From positions 1 to 31,801 of the forward strand of contig DGHQ01000038.1 of NCBI GenBank assembly GCA_002392915.1: a DNA stretch of 31,801 bases. The letters run 5' to 3'. This DNA is from Bacteroidales bacterium UBA3844. Its GTDB lineage: Bacteria; Bacteroidota; Bacteroidia; Bacteroidales; Paludibacteraceae. Numbering within the stretch: the stretch's first letter is position 1; each line of letters begins with the position of its first letter. Made by a program: the position numbers and the translations under genes. Below are positions 15,187 to 22,406 of the stretch, piece by piece. The notes under the pieces are model-generated. The model did not search any database. It was not told the origin of the DNA and saw nothing but the letters and a program-made list of their open reading frames with translations.

Positions 15187-15216
15187 CAAAATTACAACAA
15201 AATTTCATTCTGCAAA
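15187..15216 (-). promoter_or_regulatory. promoter of the microprotein unit
   Basis: TAATTTTG (15187-15194, minus strand) fits TAnnTTTG, with TTTG (15213-15216) 18 nt upstream as the -33 element. The inferred start near 15180 leaves a leader of about 40 nt before the first ATG. Confidence 0.6.
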
Positions 15217-15616
15217 AGAAAATGCGATTTTTTTTGACAAAATGCTGAATTTTTTTTGAATTCGCGTTGATGCTATTTTGTATAATATTCTTTATTGTTG
15301 TGTAACTTATTGATTATTAACTATTATCAAGTTTTATAAAAGTGTATATTAATTGCATATAATTTCGTTTGTTTTAGTTAAGTCTTTGGTTTATAACGAT
15401 GTTGATATTGTATAAATTTACATATTTGAAAAACTGACATATTTCTATTGATTTATATTTATAACTGACATTTTGCTATGTTCGCATCTCGGTTTTGGCT
15501 CAAAAATATACATTTGGTGCGTATATATGTAAAAACTATACATTTTATATGTTTTTTTTGTTGCCGGTTTATGATTATTATTTGCCGACTTTATACTTGA
15601 AAAAATAAATTTTCTT
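15217..15616. other. 400-bp AT-rich intergenic region
   Basis: No gene is supported here on either strand. The region is very AT-rich. It contains short imperfect repeats, for example AACTGACAT at about 15433 and 15464, and TATACATTT at about 15506 and 15537. These might be regulator sites for the HXXEE gene or the microprotein unit, but they are too short to be sure. Confidence 0.4.
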
Positions 15617-15624
15617 TACTTTTG
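15617..15624 (+). promoter_or_regulatory. -7 element for the HXXEE gene
   Basis: TACTTTTG fits TAnnTTTG and lies 28 nt before the ATG at 15653. A TTG core (15597-15599) is the nearest -33 candidate, at a slightly short spacing of 17 nt. Confidence 0.45.
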
Positions 15625-15652
15625 CTATGGATTTACAACTTACAAATGATTT

Positions 15653-16156
15653 ATGTTTGATTTATTGTTTTATATATCTATGCCTATCGCTTATATACTT
15701 CATGATGTTGAAGAATTGTTGACGCGAAGAAGATGGGAAAAAAAGCATTATAATGATTTCGTTGCTAAATGCCCCAAATTCACGTCTCTTTTTTCGGCAA
15801 TAAAAGATCTCAACCAAGTAAAATATACAGTTGTGATTTTGGAGCAGTTGTTGTTTCTTGTGATTGCAGTGATTATGGCTGTTTATGCGGATCCAATGCC
15901 AATGTGTGCTTTATTTTGGGGATTTGCCATACACACAGTGTTGCAGCATATTTTTTCGAGTATTGTATTCCGCGCTTATTTTCCAGGAATGATTAGCTCT
16001 GTTTTACTTTTGCCATATTTTGCCTATGGAATCTCAATTTTATTAAATTTGTATAGTGTCTTTGAGAACATAGTGATGGCGATATGTGGTTTAGGTGTTA
16101 TTGTTCTTAATTTGGCATTGATGTATTGGCTGATGAAAAAGTTTGGAGATTTGTGA
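15653..16156 (+). CDS. HXXEE-domain integral membrane protein
   Basis: This 167-aa protein has about four or five hydrophobic segments. Near the N-terminus it carries HDVEE (17-21), the motif after which the HXXEE family is named, followed by a basic RRRW. A second His-containing segment (AIHTVLQHIFSS, about 92-103) lies in a membrane helix, as in other members. The conserved acidic and His residues suggest metal binding or an intramembrane enzyme, but the family has no established reaction. It is monocistronic by position: the next gene is convergent. Confidence 0.7.
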   Translation: MFDLLFYISMPIAYILHDVEELLTRRRWEKKHYNDFVAKCPKFTSLFSAIKDLNQVKYTVVILEQLLFLVIAVIMAVYADPMPMCALFWGFAIHTVLQHIFSSIVFRAYFPGMISSVLLLPYFAYGISILLNLYSVFENIVMAICGLGVIVLNLALMYWLMKKFGDL

Positions 16157-16206
16157 TTTTTTCGAGTTGTTTGGTAGTGTCTACACATATTATATATGTG
16201 TGATGT

Positions 16207-16932
16207 TTAAATCAGTTTCTCAATCTTTTTCTTTTCGACATCTGGAAATAATCCGCACAGATGTTCAATGATGCGGATTCTTGATTCTTCTGGAGTCCTT
16301 CCGTCTACTTGATCCTTTATAGGAAACAATTCAGGATACATTGCTTCTGGTGTGCAGTATCTCGCCACTCCCCATCCATATGGCTCTCCCTTTTTGGAGA
16401 TGAGGTATTCAAAATCAGCGATGCAAACGTGAGTCCCCATCTGCAGTTGTCCGATCAAACTGTCGAATGCCATTCCATTGTTTTTGTTGACGATTGGTTC
16501 GGTCGGGTCTTCAGGGTTGAATTTTGTCTTTTTTCTGCTTAGAGAAAATCCGCTCGCAATTTTCAATTGTTTGGAAAGCATGGATTCATTCTCCACCAAC
16601 ACATTTAGGATTCTGCGTGAGTCTTCGCTCTCTTTGTCGATAGGGTAGACCGTACGTCGCCAATTCATAAAATCTGGAAGCCATTCCAAACTGACGTATC
16701 CAGCTTTGCCACGGAAGAACTTTCCGTAAGCCGTTTGCCAGTTGCTGATGATAGGACCTTTCCATTGCCATGGACCGTTTTCCATGTCGTCTCCAAACAG
16801 AAGTTCTGGAGGTGTCATCTCCTCAATTGAGAATCCTTCGATAGTATTCTTGAAAAAAGGCATGAACCCAAACTGTTTTATTATAGATTCAAGTTGGGAT
16901 TGCTTTTCTATTATGATGCTGAATCTGTCCAT
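16207..16932 (-). CDS. AlkZ-related protein (uncharacterised)
   Basis: This 241-aa soluble protein has no signal peptide. It contains segments I associate with 'AlkZ-related' proteins of Bacteroidetes and Firmicutes: FGFMPFFKNTIEGFSIEE (21-38), GPWQWKGPII (53-62), AYGKFFRGKAGYVSLEWLPD (about 68-87), NWRR, and YGWGVARYCTPE near 185. The similarity to the AlkZ/YcaQ DNA glycosylase group is nominal. The catalytic Gln-rich motif of AlkZ is not obvious, so DNA repair activity should not be assumed. It follows the carbonic anhydrase gene by 30 nt and may share its transcript. Confidence 0.6.
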   Translation of the reverse strand: MDRFSIIIEKQSQLESIIKQFGFMPFFKNTIEGFSIEEMTPPELLFGDDMENGPWQWKGPIISNWQTAYGKFFRGKAGYVSLEWLPDFMNWRRTVYPIDKESEDSRRILNVLVENESMLSKQLKIASGFSLSRKKTKFNPEDPTEPIVNKNNGMAFDSLIGQLQMGTHVCIADFEYLISKKGEPYGWGVARYCTPEAMYPELFPIKDQVDGRTPEESRIRIIEHLCGLFPDVEKKKIEKLI

Positions 16933-16962
16933 TTTTATTTAAGTTGTTGATGGAATTTGTTT

Positions 16963-17502
16963 TTATATTGTTTTCAATTCACCTGTCTCGCTGTCCATTA
17001 TATATCCGCGTACAATAATGTCTTTTGGAACAAGCGGATGATTTTTCACAAGGTCGACGGTTTCCAGCACAGCGGCTTCAGTGTCGTCAAAACCGTGGAG
17101 CCAAGAATCAAGGTCGATTCCGCAATGCTTCATCAGGTTGATATGCTCGTTGTCAATGCCACGTTCACGCATCAGATGCTGCATTTCTTTGCTGTCCATT
17201 CCTTGCACTCCACAACCGGTATGCCCGATAATCATGATTTCATTCACTCCTAGTTCGTAGATCGCTACAAGCAATGAGCGGACAGTGGAGTCGAAAGGGT
17301 TGGTGATGGTTCCTCCTGCGTTTTTTATAATCTTCACGTCTCCATTCTTAATGCCTAATGCGGCTGGAAGAAGTTCCACCAGACGAGTGTCCATACACGT
17401 GACGATGGCGATCTTTTTGTCGGGGTATTTGCTTGTCTTGAATTGTTCGTAAGCTTTCGATTCCACGAATTGCTTATTATATTCGAGCATTTGTTCAATC
17501 AT
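16963..17502 (-). CDS. beta-class carbonic anhydrase
   Basis: This 179-aa protein is short for the class but complete. It catalyses reversible hydration of CO2 using zinc. The ligands are in place: C36 within CMDTR (36-40, including the D38-R40 dyad), then H94 and C97 in GHTGCG. NAGG (61-64) is also conserved. It resembles the small, type II-like beta enzymes of anaerobes, which supply bicarbonate for carboxylation during succinate and propionate formation. The promoter box at 17529-17536 places the transcript start about 20 nt upstream of the ATG. Confidence 0.93.
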   Translation of the reverse strand: MIEQMLEYNKQFVESKAYEQFKTSKYPDKKIAIVTCMDTRLVELLPAALGIKNGDVKIIKNAGGTITNPFDSTVRSLLVAIYELGVNEIMIIGHTGCGVQGMDSKEMQHLMRERGIDNEHINLMKHCGIDLDSWLHGFDDTEAAVLETVDLVKNHPLVPKDIIVRGYIMDSETGELKTI

Positions 17503-17528
17503 TGTCGTTCATGTTTTTGAAATTATCA

Positions 17529-17555
17529 CAAAAATAAGTTATTTTGCTATATTTG
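17529..17555. promoter_or_regulatory. back-to-back divergent -7 elements
   Basis: TATTTTTG on the minus strand (17529-17536) serves the carbonic anhydrase gene. TATATTTG on the plus strand (17548-17555) serves the dehydrogenase gene. They are only 11 bp apart, so RNA polymerase bound at one would occlude the other. The plus-strand box also rules out a start at 17544 for the dehydrogenase. Confidence 0.5.
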
Positions 17556-17579
17556 TGGTGTGTTTTATTGCTAATAATC

Positions 17580-18536
17580 ATGAAAATTCGCATTTTAGTT
17601 ACATACAACATTCTAAGGGAGAGCTTCACTGAGGCTCCTGATAATTATGAATTTATTTTGCCATCAGCACCGTCTTTCACAAAAGAGGAGATAATTGAGC
17701 GTTTGCCGGAATGTGACGGTTTGCTCTCTATGTTCAATTTCCCGATAGATAAGAATATTATCGACGCAGGGGCTCGCCTCAAGATCATATCTAATTTTGG
17801 TGTTGGCTTCAACAACGTCGACATAGATTATGCTAAATCCAAAGGCATTGTTGTGACGAATACTCCGGATCCTGTGGTTGAGCCCACAGCAGAATTGGCT
17901 TTTGCTTTGATGTCTGCTCTTTCCCGTAGGGTGACGGAATGCAATCGGAAACTGCAAACTGGAGATGATATTCGTTGGGGAGTGATGGAAAATCTTGGCA
18001 CTGGCCTCTACAATAAAACCCTTGGAATTGTCGGGATGGGACGTATCGGACAGTCGGTTGCAAAACGTGCGGCAGTGTCGGGCATGAAAATCATTTATTA
18101 TAACAGACATCGTTTGCCTGAAGATATTGAAAAGAAATATTCGGCTGAATACGTTTCTTTGGATTCACTTCTGTCGCAATCTGATTATATTTCCCTTCAT
18201 ACACCATTGGATGAATCAACGTATCATTTGATAGACGCTGAGGCTTTGTCGAAGATGAAAAAAGGTGTTTTCCTTGTAAATACAGCACGTGGACCGGTGG
18301 TTGACGAATCAGCATTGGTGGCGGCTCTTGAGTGTGGACATATTGGAGGTGCTGGTCTGGATGTCTTTGAAAAAGAGCCGGAAATCAATAATGGATTGTT
18401 GGGCAGAGATAACGTGATTTTAGTGCCTCATATAGGCACTGCGACGGTGGAGGCACGAATTGCAATGGGAAGATACGCTGTGAAAAACATCACATTGTTC
18501 TTCGACGGAAAGATTCCATTAAGCAGAGTGGTGTGA
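17580..18536 (+). CDS. D-isomer-specific 2-hydroxyacid dehydrogenase
   Basis: This 318-aa NAD(P)-dependent oxidoreductase reduces 2-keto acids such as glyoxylate, hydroxypyruvate or pyruvate; the exact substrate is unclear. The Rossmann motif is GMGRIG (152-157). The catalytic residues expected for the family are R237 (in NTARG), E266 (in DVFEKEP) and H284 (in VPHIG). SNFGVGFNNVD (71-81) and TPDPVVEPTAELAFAL (95-110) are typical of the glyoxylate/hydroxypyruvate reductase branch. Length is normal. An upstream in-frame ATG at 17544 precedes the promoter box, so 17580 was chosen. Confidence 0.9.
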   Translation: MKIRILVTYNILRESFTEAPDNYEFILPSAPSFTKEEIIERLPECDGLLSMFNFPIDKNIIDAGARLKIISNFGVGFNNVDIDYAKSKGIVVTNTPDPVVEPTAELAFALMSALSRRVTECNRKLQTGDDIRWGVMENLGTGLYNKTLGIVGMGRIGQSVAKRAAVSGMKIIYYNRHRLPEDIEKKYSAEYVSLDSLLSQSDYISLHTPLDESTYHLIDAEALSKMKKGVFLVNTARGPVVDESALVAALECGHIGGAGLDVFEKEPEINNGLLGRDNVILVPHIGTATVEARIAMGRYAVKNITLFFDGKIPLSRVV

Positions 18537-19716
18537 TTATCTGTTGCCGCAGATGAATTTTGTCGCCTTTGGAGATATTTTTCTCAAAACGGCAAATATG
18601 GCTATAGAAATTGCAGCAGTTATAATCGGTGTGGCGAAATAGCAGAAGTAGTTTTCTACTAATGATTTTCCCGGGATAATTTCATGTATTGTCTTTTTGA
18701 CAAATGTTAAGAGACATTCTATGTATGGGAGTGGCATAACATGAACTGCATAGATGAAAAAACATGCAGAAACTATCAATTTGTTTGGCTTTATATTATA
18801 TCTAGTGATTGCTAATGACACTAAATAGAAAGCAGACGTAGAAAGCAGACGGAATACTTGTACATACGTAGAATGGAATGATATTGTGTCCTATTTCAGT
18901 TTTATTCCCATCATATATTGTGCATGCCACTAAAAGAATGGCGCTGATTGGCAGTATGAAATATTTATATTTGTTGGCAAAATCCACGATATTTAATTTG
19001 TTTAAGGCAAAAAAGGATCCAACAGTAAAGAAGAAAACAGATTCTATATCCAGACCTGGAATTTGGGTCCATATTTTGGAAATGTATGCTAAAAAGAGAA
19101 TAGGAATCAGCCATATTTTCAACCGTCTGATTGCTATATATATGATTGGGGTTAACAAAGAAATGACAAACAAGTCGCGTATAAACCATAGCGGAACATT
19201 TAATGGTGCTGTCGAACTCAGCTGGTTTTCTAACCAGTCGGTGTAGGAACCTTCCCATTCGTGGAATACATAGAATATTCGCCATATATTATTTGAGAAA
19301 AAGGCTAATGTCTCTGTTGTCGGATTGCCATTGCTAATGTCACATATAAGACTTTTCCCAACAATCAGTAGGAATGGTATTAGATTCCAAAGAATGTATG
19401 GGATGAGCAGCGTCTTTATTCTGCTTCCAATCTTCTTCTTGTATCCATTCCACGACCATTCTTGAAAGTTTAAGAAAAACAAGAATCCTGATATAAAAAA
19501 GAATGTCGGTACAGCTATGCTGGGGATTATGTGTGAAAAAAGGATTTTGACTACATTATATATACCGGGACCTGACAATAAAGTGTATTTGGCGTCGATA
19601 AGGTTGATTGTCTTTGGACTCATATGGATAAAAACCACCATCATGATCAAAGGAAACCTTAAAAAATCGATTGTTTGTGACTGTAATTCTGATTTGTCTT
19701 GTGTTGTAGTTGACAT
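18537..19716 (-). pseudogene. acyltransferase-3 family membrane protein, interrupted by a 13-bp duplication
   Basis: The first 304 codons encode a typical acyltransferase-3 membrane protein: the N-terminal RFPLIMMVVFIHMSP carries the family His, followed by about eight hydrophobic segments, with a FFFISGFLFFL segment near 80. The frame then ends abruptly at 18802. The remaining helices (SLAITRYNIKPNK through to the C-terminus) continue in another frame to 18537. The break lies at two perfect copies of a 13-bp unit (18826-18851). With one copy removed the frames join as SIPSAFYLVSLAITRYN, giving 388 aa, a normal length. The intact enzyme would transfer acetyl or another acyl group to surface polysaccharide. 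It could be a slippage-reversible off state or early decay. Confidence 0.75.
18826..18851. repeat. 13-bp perfect tandem duplication
   Basis: TAGAAAGCAGACG occurs twice head-to-tail (18826-18838 and 18839-18851) inside the acyltransferase gene. Thirteen is not a multiple of three, so the extra copy shifts the frame by +1. Confidence 0.95.
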
Positions 19717-19732
19717 ACTCTTTTATTTTTTA

Positions 19733-19740
19733 CAAAACTA
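19733..19740 (-). promoter_or_regulatory. -7 element for the acyltransferase gene
   Basis: TAGTTTTG on the minus strand fits TAnnTTTG, 16 nt upstream of the ATG. No -33 TTTG at the expected distance. Confidence 0.4.
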
Positions 19741-19823
19741 AAAAATAATTTGATTTTTTTTGCGTTGATATTTCATATTTAATCTGTTTGTGAATCAACA
19801 ATGACATGCTGATTGTATGTTGT

Positions 19824-19933
19824 CGAATGGAATGGTCGTGTTCTAAGCATTCTGATGCAACTATTTTATAGGAAGTTATATAGGATATTTTTACGCAAAT
19901 GCATCATGTTTCCCCAAAAAAGCCATTCCATCG
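19824..19933. other. nested inverted repeats in the intergenic region before the GH30 gene
   Basis: TGGAATGG (19828-19835) pairs with CCATTCCA (19923-19930). The stem is lengthened by CGA/TCG across a one-base bulge. Inside it, TGATGCA (19853-19859) pairs with TGCATCA (19900-19906). It could be a structured RNA or paired operator sites. The rest of 19741-20033 shows no gene. Confidence 0.3.
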
Positions 19934-20033
19934 TGTATTTTATATGTAACATCGAAGGTGGTGATTTATACCAAAATCAATAAATGATAAGAATTTACTG
20001 TTATTTGATTAACAGTTTCAATATGACAAACGA

Positions 20034-20041
20034 TAAATTTG
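20034..20041 (+). promoter_or_regulatory. -7 element for the xylan-degradation genes
   Basis: TAAATTTG fits TAnnTTTG. It implies a transcript starting near 20048 and a leader of about 75 nt. No well-spaced -33 TTTG is present. Confidence 0.45.
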
Positions 20042-20046
20042 CTATG

Positions 20047-20097
20047 ATTGCAAACGGAAACGGGATGATAAGAGGCGGTTGCAATCCGTTTTTATTA
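20047..20097 (+). promoter_or_regulatory. leader with two competing stems and a T-rich run (possible attenuator)
   Basis: ATTGCAA (20047-20053) can pair with TTGCAAT (20079-20085). AAACGGA (20052-20058) can pair with TCCGTTT (20085-20091), which is followed by TTTATTATT. The two stems share bases, so they exclude each other. The second resembles a weak terminator. Confidence 0.3.
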
Positions 20098-20123
20098 TTA
20101 TGGACAAACAAAAGGTAGTTATC

Positions 20124-22391
20124 ATGAAAAAACGTTTACTTTACAAATTAACATTAGTATCTCTGACATTGTTGGGGGCAACTTCAGTTGTTGCTCAAGA
20201 TTGTACAGTCAATCTTTCCAGTGTAAAACAAAAGATCGCTGGATTTGGAGGTATCAACCATCCTTGTTGGACAGGTTATGATCTAACTGACAATGATATA
20301 GACAAACTATTCGGCGTCGGTGATGGTAAACTTGGACTTTCGGTGATGCGTATTTGGGTGGCAGAAAGTGAGAATAATTGGAGCAGAGAGCTTTCTACGT
20401 GTAAGAAGGTTCAAAAGATGGGCGTAAAGATTTTTGCGACTCCTTGGAATACTCCTTCTGCTGATATGTGCACTAAGACAACTGCTTTTTGTAACAATAA
20501 CTCTTGTCAGTATCGTGCCAACGAGAAGCAAATCAACACTAGTGCTTTTTCAAAATACACAGATCATCTGATCAAGTTCAACAATTATATGTATAATAAT
20601 GGTGTAAGCCTTTACGCCATGAGTTTTGCCAACGAGCCAGATTATGGACATGATTGGACATGGTGGAGTACTGATCAAGTGTATGAGTACACAAAAAATT
20701 ATGCTGGTAAACTTCGTGTGAATGGCACTAAGGTTATTACTGCAGAGAGTTTTGCATATAGCAAAGGATTGTATGACAAAGTGCTGAATGATGCAAATGC
20801 TCTTAAGAATATCGACATTTTGGGTACACATTTCTATGCAAGTGGTGCCTCTACTAGTGATAATTTCTTCAAATACTCTCTTGGCGACCAGAAAATTGCT
20901 GCGGATCCTAACAAAGAGTTGTGGATGACGGAATACTACACCTCTTCAAATGCAACTAATGGTTCTCCTTGTCGTGCCAATGTATGGCCTGAGGCTTTGG
21001 AGGTGGCTTACTCAATCCATCGTGGTATGGCTCTTTCTAATATGAGTGCGTATGTGTGGTGGTATCTAAAGAGAAACTATTCTTTGATCAACAACGGTGA
21101 TTCTAACAACGAGAATTCCAAAGATGGCCAGATCACAAAACGTGGATGGCTATTCGGTCAGTTTGCAAGATTCATCCGTCCTGGATATTATCGCGTCGAC
21201 TGCACCGTCAACCCAACTTATAATGTGTACACATCCGCATATAAGAATGGAGATGACGTTGTGATTGTCGCAGTCAATATGAGTACAGAGGCAAAGACAA
21301 TAAACATTTCTGTCCCTGGCACAAAGGTTAAGCAGTGGAATGTATGGATTACAGACCAGACAAGAAATATGAAGCAGCTTGATGCGATAAATAAGAGTTC
21401 TTCATTCTCTGTAACTCTTCCTGCAAAAAGTTGTGTCACATACGTTGGCGAGGGCAGTGGCAAGATCAGTTTGGATATCGCGGCTGAAACACTTGTCATT
21501 GAGGAGGGCGACAGTGTGTTGATCACTCCAACATACAAGAGCGAGTCTGAAATCAAGAATATCAAGTATTTCGAAGGTTCGGAGCAAGTGAAAGATAAGT
21601 GGGTGGCTCCTTTCGCCTTCTATTACGGAGCAGACGCATCTTTAGGAAAGCACACTATCAATGCTGTGGCTTATGATGAGAATGGAGAGTCGGGCGAGTC
21701 GGCTCCTATCACAATCGAGGTTGTGAAGAGGGCACGTCCTTATGGAGGTGTGGCAGCCAAGATTCCAGGAATCGTCGAGGCTGAGAATTTCAATGAAGGA
21801 GCTTCTGGCATTTCGTTCTATGACGCGAAGGAAGAGAATAATGGAGACGCTACTTACAGATCAGATTCTAATGTAGACGTGTATGTTTGCGACGGAGGTT
21901 ATGCTGTCGGTTATTGTGAGGCAGGAGAGTGGCTGAAGTATACTGTTGAAGTTGAGAAAGATGGTGAATATACATTGTCGGCAAATGTTTCGGATGAAGG
22001 TGGCGAGTCGTCGTTTTCGATTATGTTTGACGGTGATGAGTCTACAAAGGTCGTGTTTGATACTGAAGACACTGGAGCTTGGACAACATATAAAGAGTTG
22101 GTTTCTGATAAGGTTGTCAAGTTGTCGGCTGGCAAACATGAGATGCTTCTTTCAATCGAATCGTCTTGGGTTAACGTGGATTGGATAAAAGTCAAGAGTA
22201 CTGATCCTACTAAAATAGATGATGTTGTCGCTGCGTTCCCTTCTGGTGAGTATACAGTATGTGATGCTAACGGCAAGTCGCTAGGAAATGTCACTATCAG
22301 TAGTAAAACTGAATTTGATGCAAAATTTGCGGAATCGGGTGTTTACATTCTCGTCTCTGCAAATGGAAAGTCAATAAAATATGTAAAATAA
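20124..22391 (+). CDS. secreted GH30 glucuronoxylanase with Ig-like and CBM6 domains
   Basis: This 755-aa protein has a signal peptide (1-24). The GH30 catalytic domain and its beta-side domain cover about 27-445: acid/base E171 in SFANEP and nucleophile E270 in WMTEYYTS. WWYLKRNYS (312-320) matches the position where subfamily 8 enzymes use Arg and Tyr (R317, Y319 here) to read methylglucuronic acid on xylan. A Big/Ig-like domain (about 447-535) and a CBM6 (about 548-692, starting PGIVEAENF) follow. The last 50 residues (GEYTVCDANGKSLG to the end) look like the second half of a T9SS type A tail without the PNP strand. The CE1-GH43 gene begins 15 nt later. ATG 20124 was chosen because it opens the signal peptide. 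Confidence 0.9.
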   Translation: MKKRLLYKLTLVSLTLLGATSVVAQDCTVNLSSVKQKIAGFGGINHPCWTGYDLTDNDIDKLFGVGDGKLGLSVMRIWVAESENNWSRELSTCKKVQKMGVKIFATPWNTPSADMCTKTTAFCNNNSCQYRANEKQINTSAFSKYTDHLIKFNNYMYNNGVSLYAMSFANEPDYGHDWTWWSTDQVYEYTKNYAGKLRVNGTKVITAESFAYSKGLYDKVLNDANALKNIDILGTHFYASGASTSDNFFKYSLGDQKIAADPNKELWMTEYYTSSNATNGSPCRANVWPEALEVAYSIHRGMALSNMSAYVWWYLKRNYSLINNGDSNNENSKDGQITKRGWLFGQFARFIRPGYYRVDCTVNPTYNVYTSAYKNGDDVVIVAVNMSTEAKTINISVPGTKVKQWNVWITDQTRNMKQLDAINKSSSFSVTLPAKSCVTYVGEGSGKISLDIAAETLVIEEGDSVLITPTYKSESEIKNIKYFEGSEQVKDKWVAPFAFYYGADASLGKHTINAVAYDENGESGESAPITIEVVKRARPYGGVAAKIPGIVEAENFNEGASGISFYDAKEENNGDATYRSDSNVDVYVCDGGYAVGYCEAGEWLKYTVEVEKDGEYTLSANVSDEGGESSFSIMFDGDESTKVVFDTEDTGAWTTYKELVSDKVVKLSAGKHEMLLSIESSWVNVDWIKVKSTDPTKIDDVVAAFPSGEYTVCDANGKSLGNVTISSKTEFDAKFAESGVYILVSANGKSIKYVK

Positions 22392-22406
22392 CTAATACAA
22401 TATATC

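Noticed and set aside
15217..15616. Possible CRISPR-like or iterative repeats in the AT-rich gap
   Set aside because: Only two short imperfect copies of each motif, with irregular spacing; AT-rich composition explains them.
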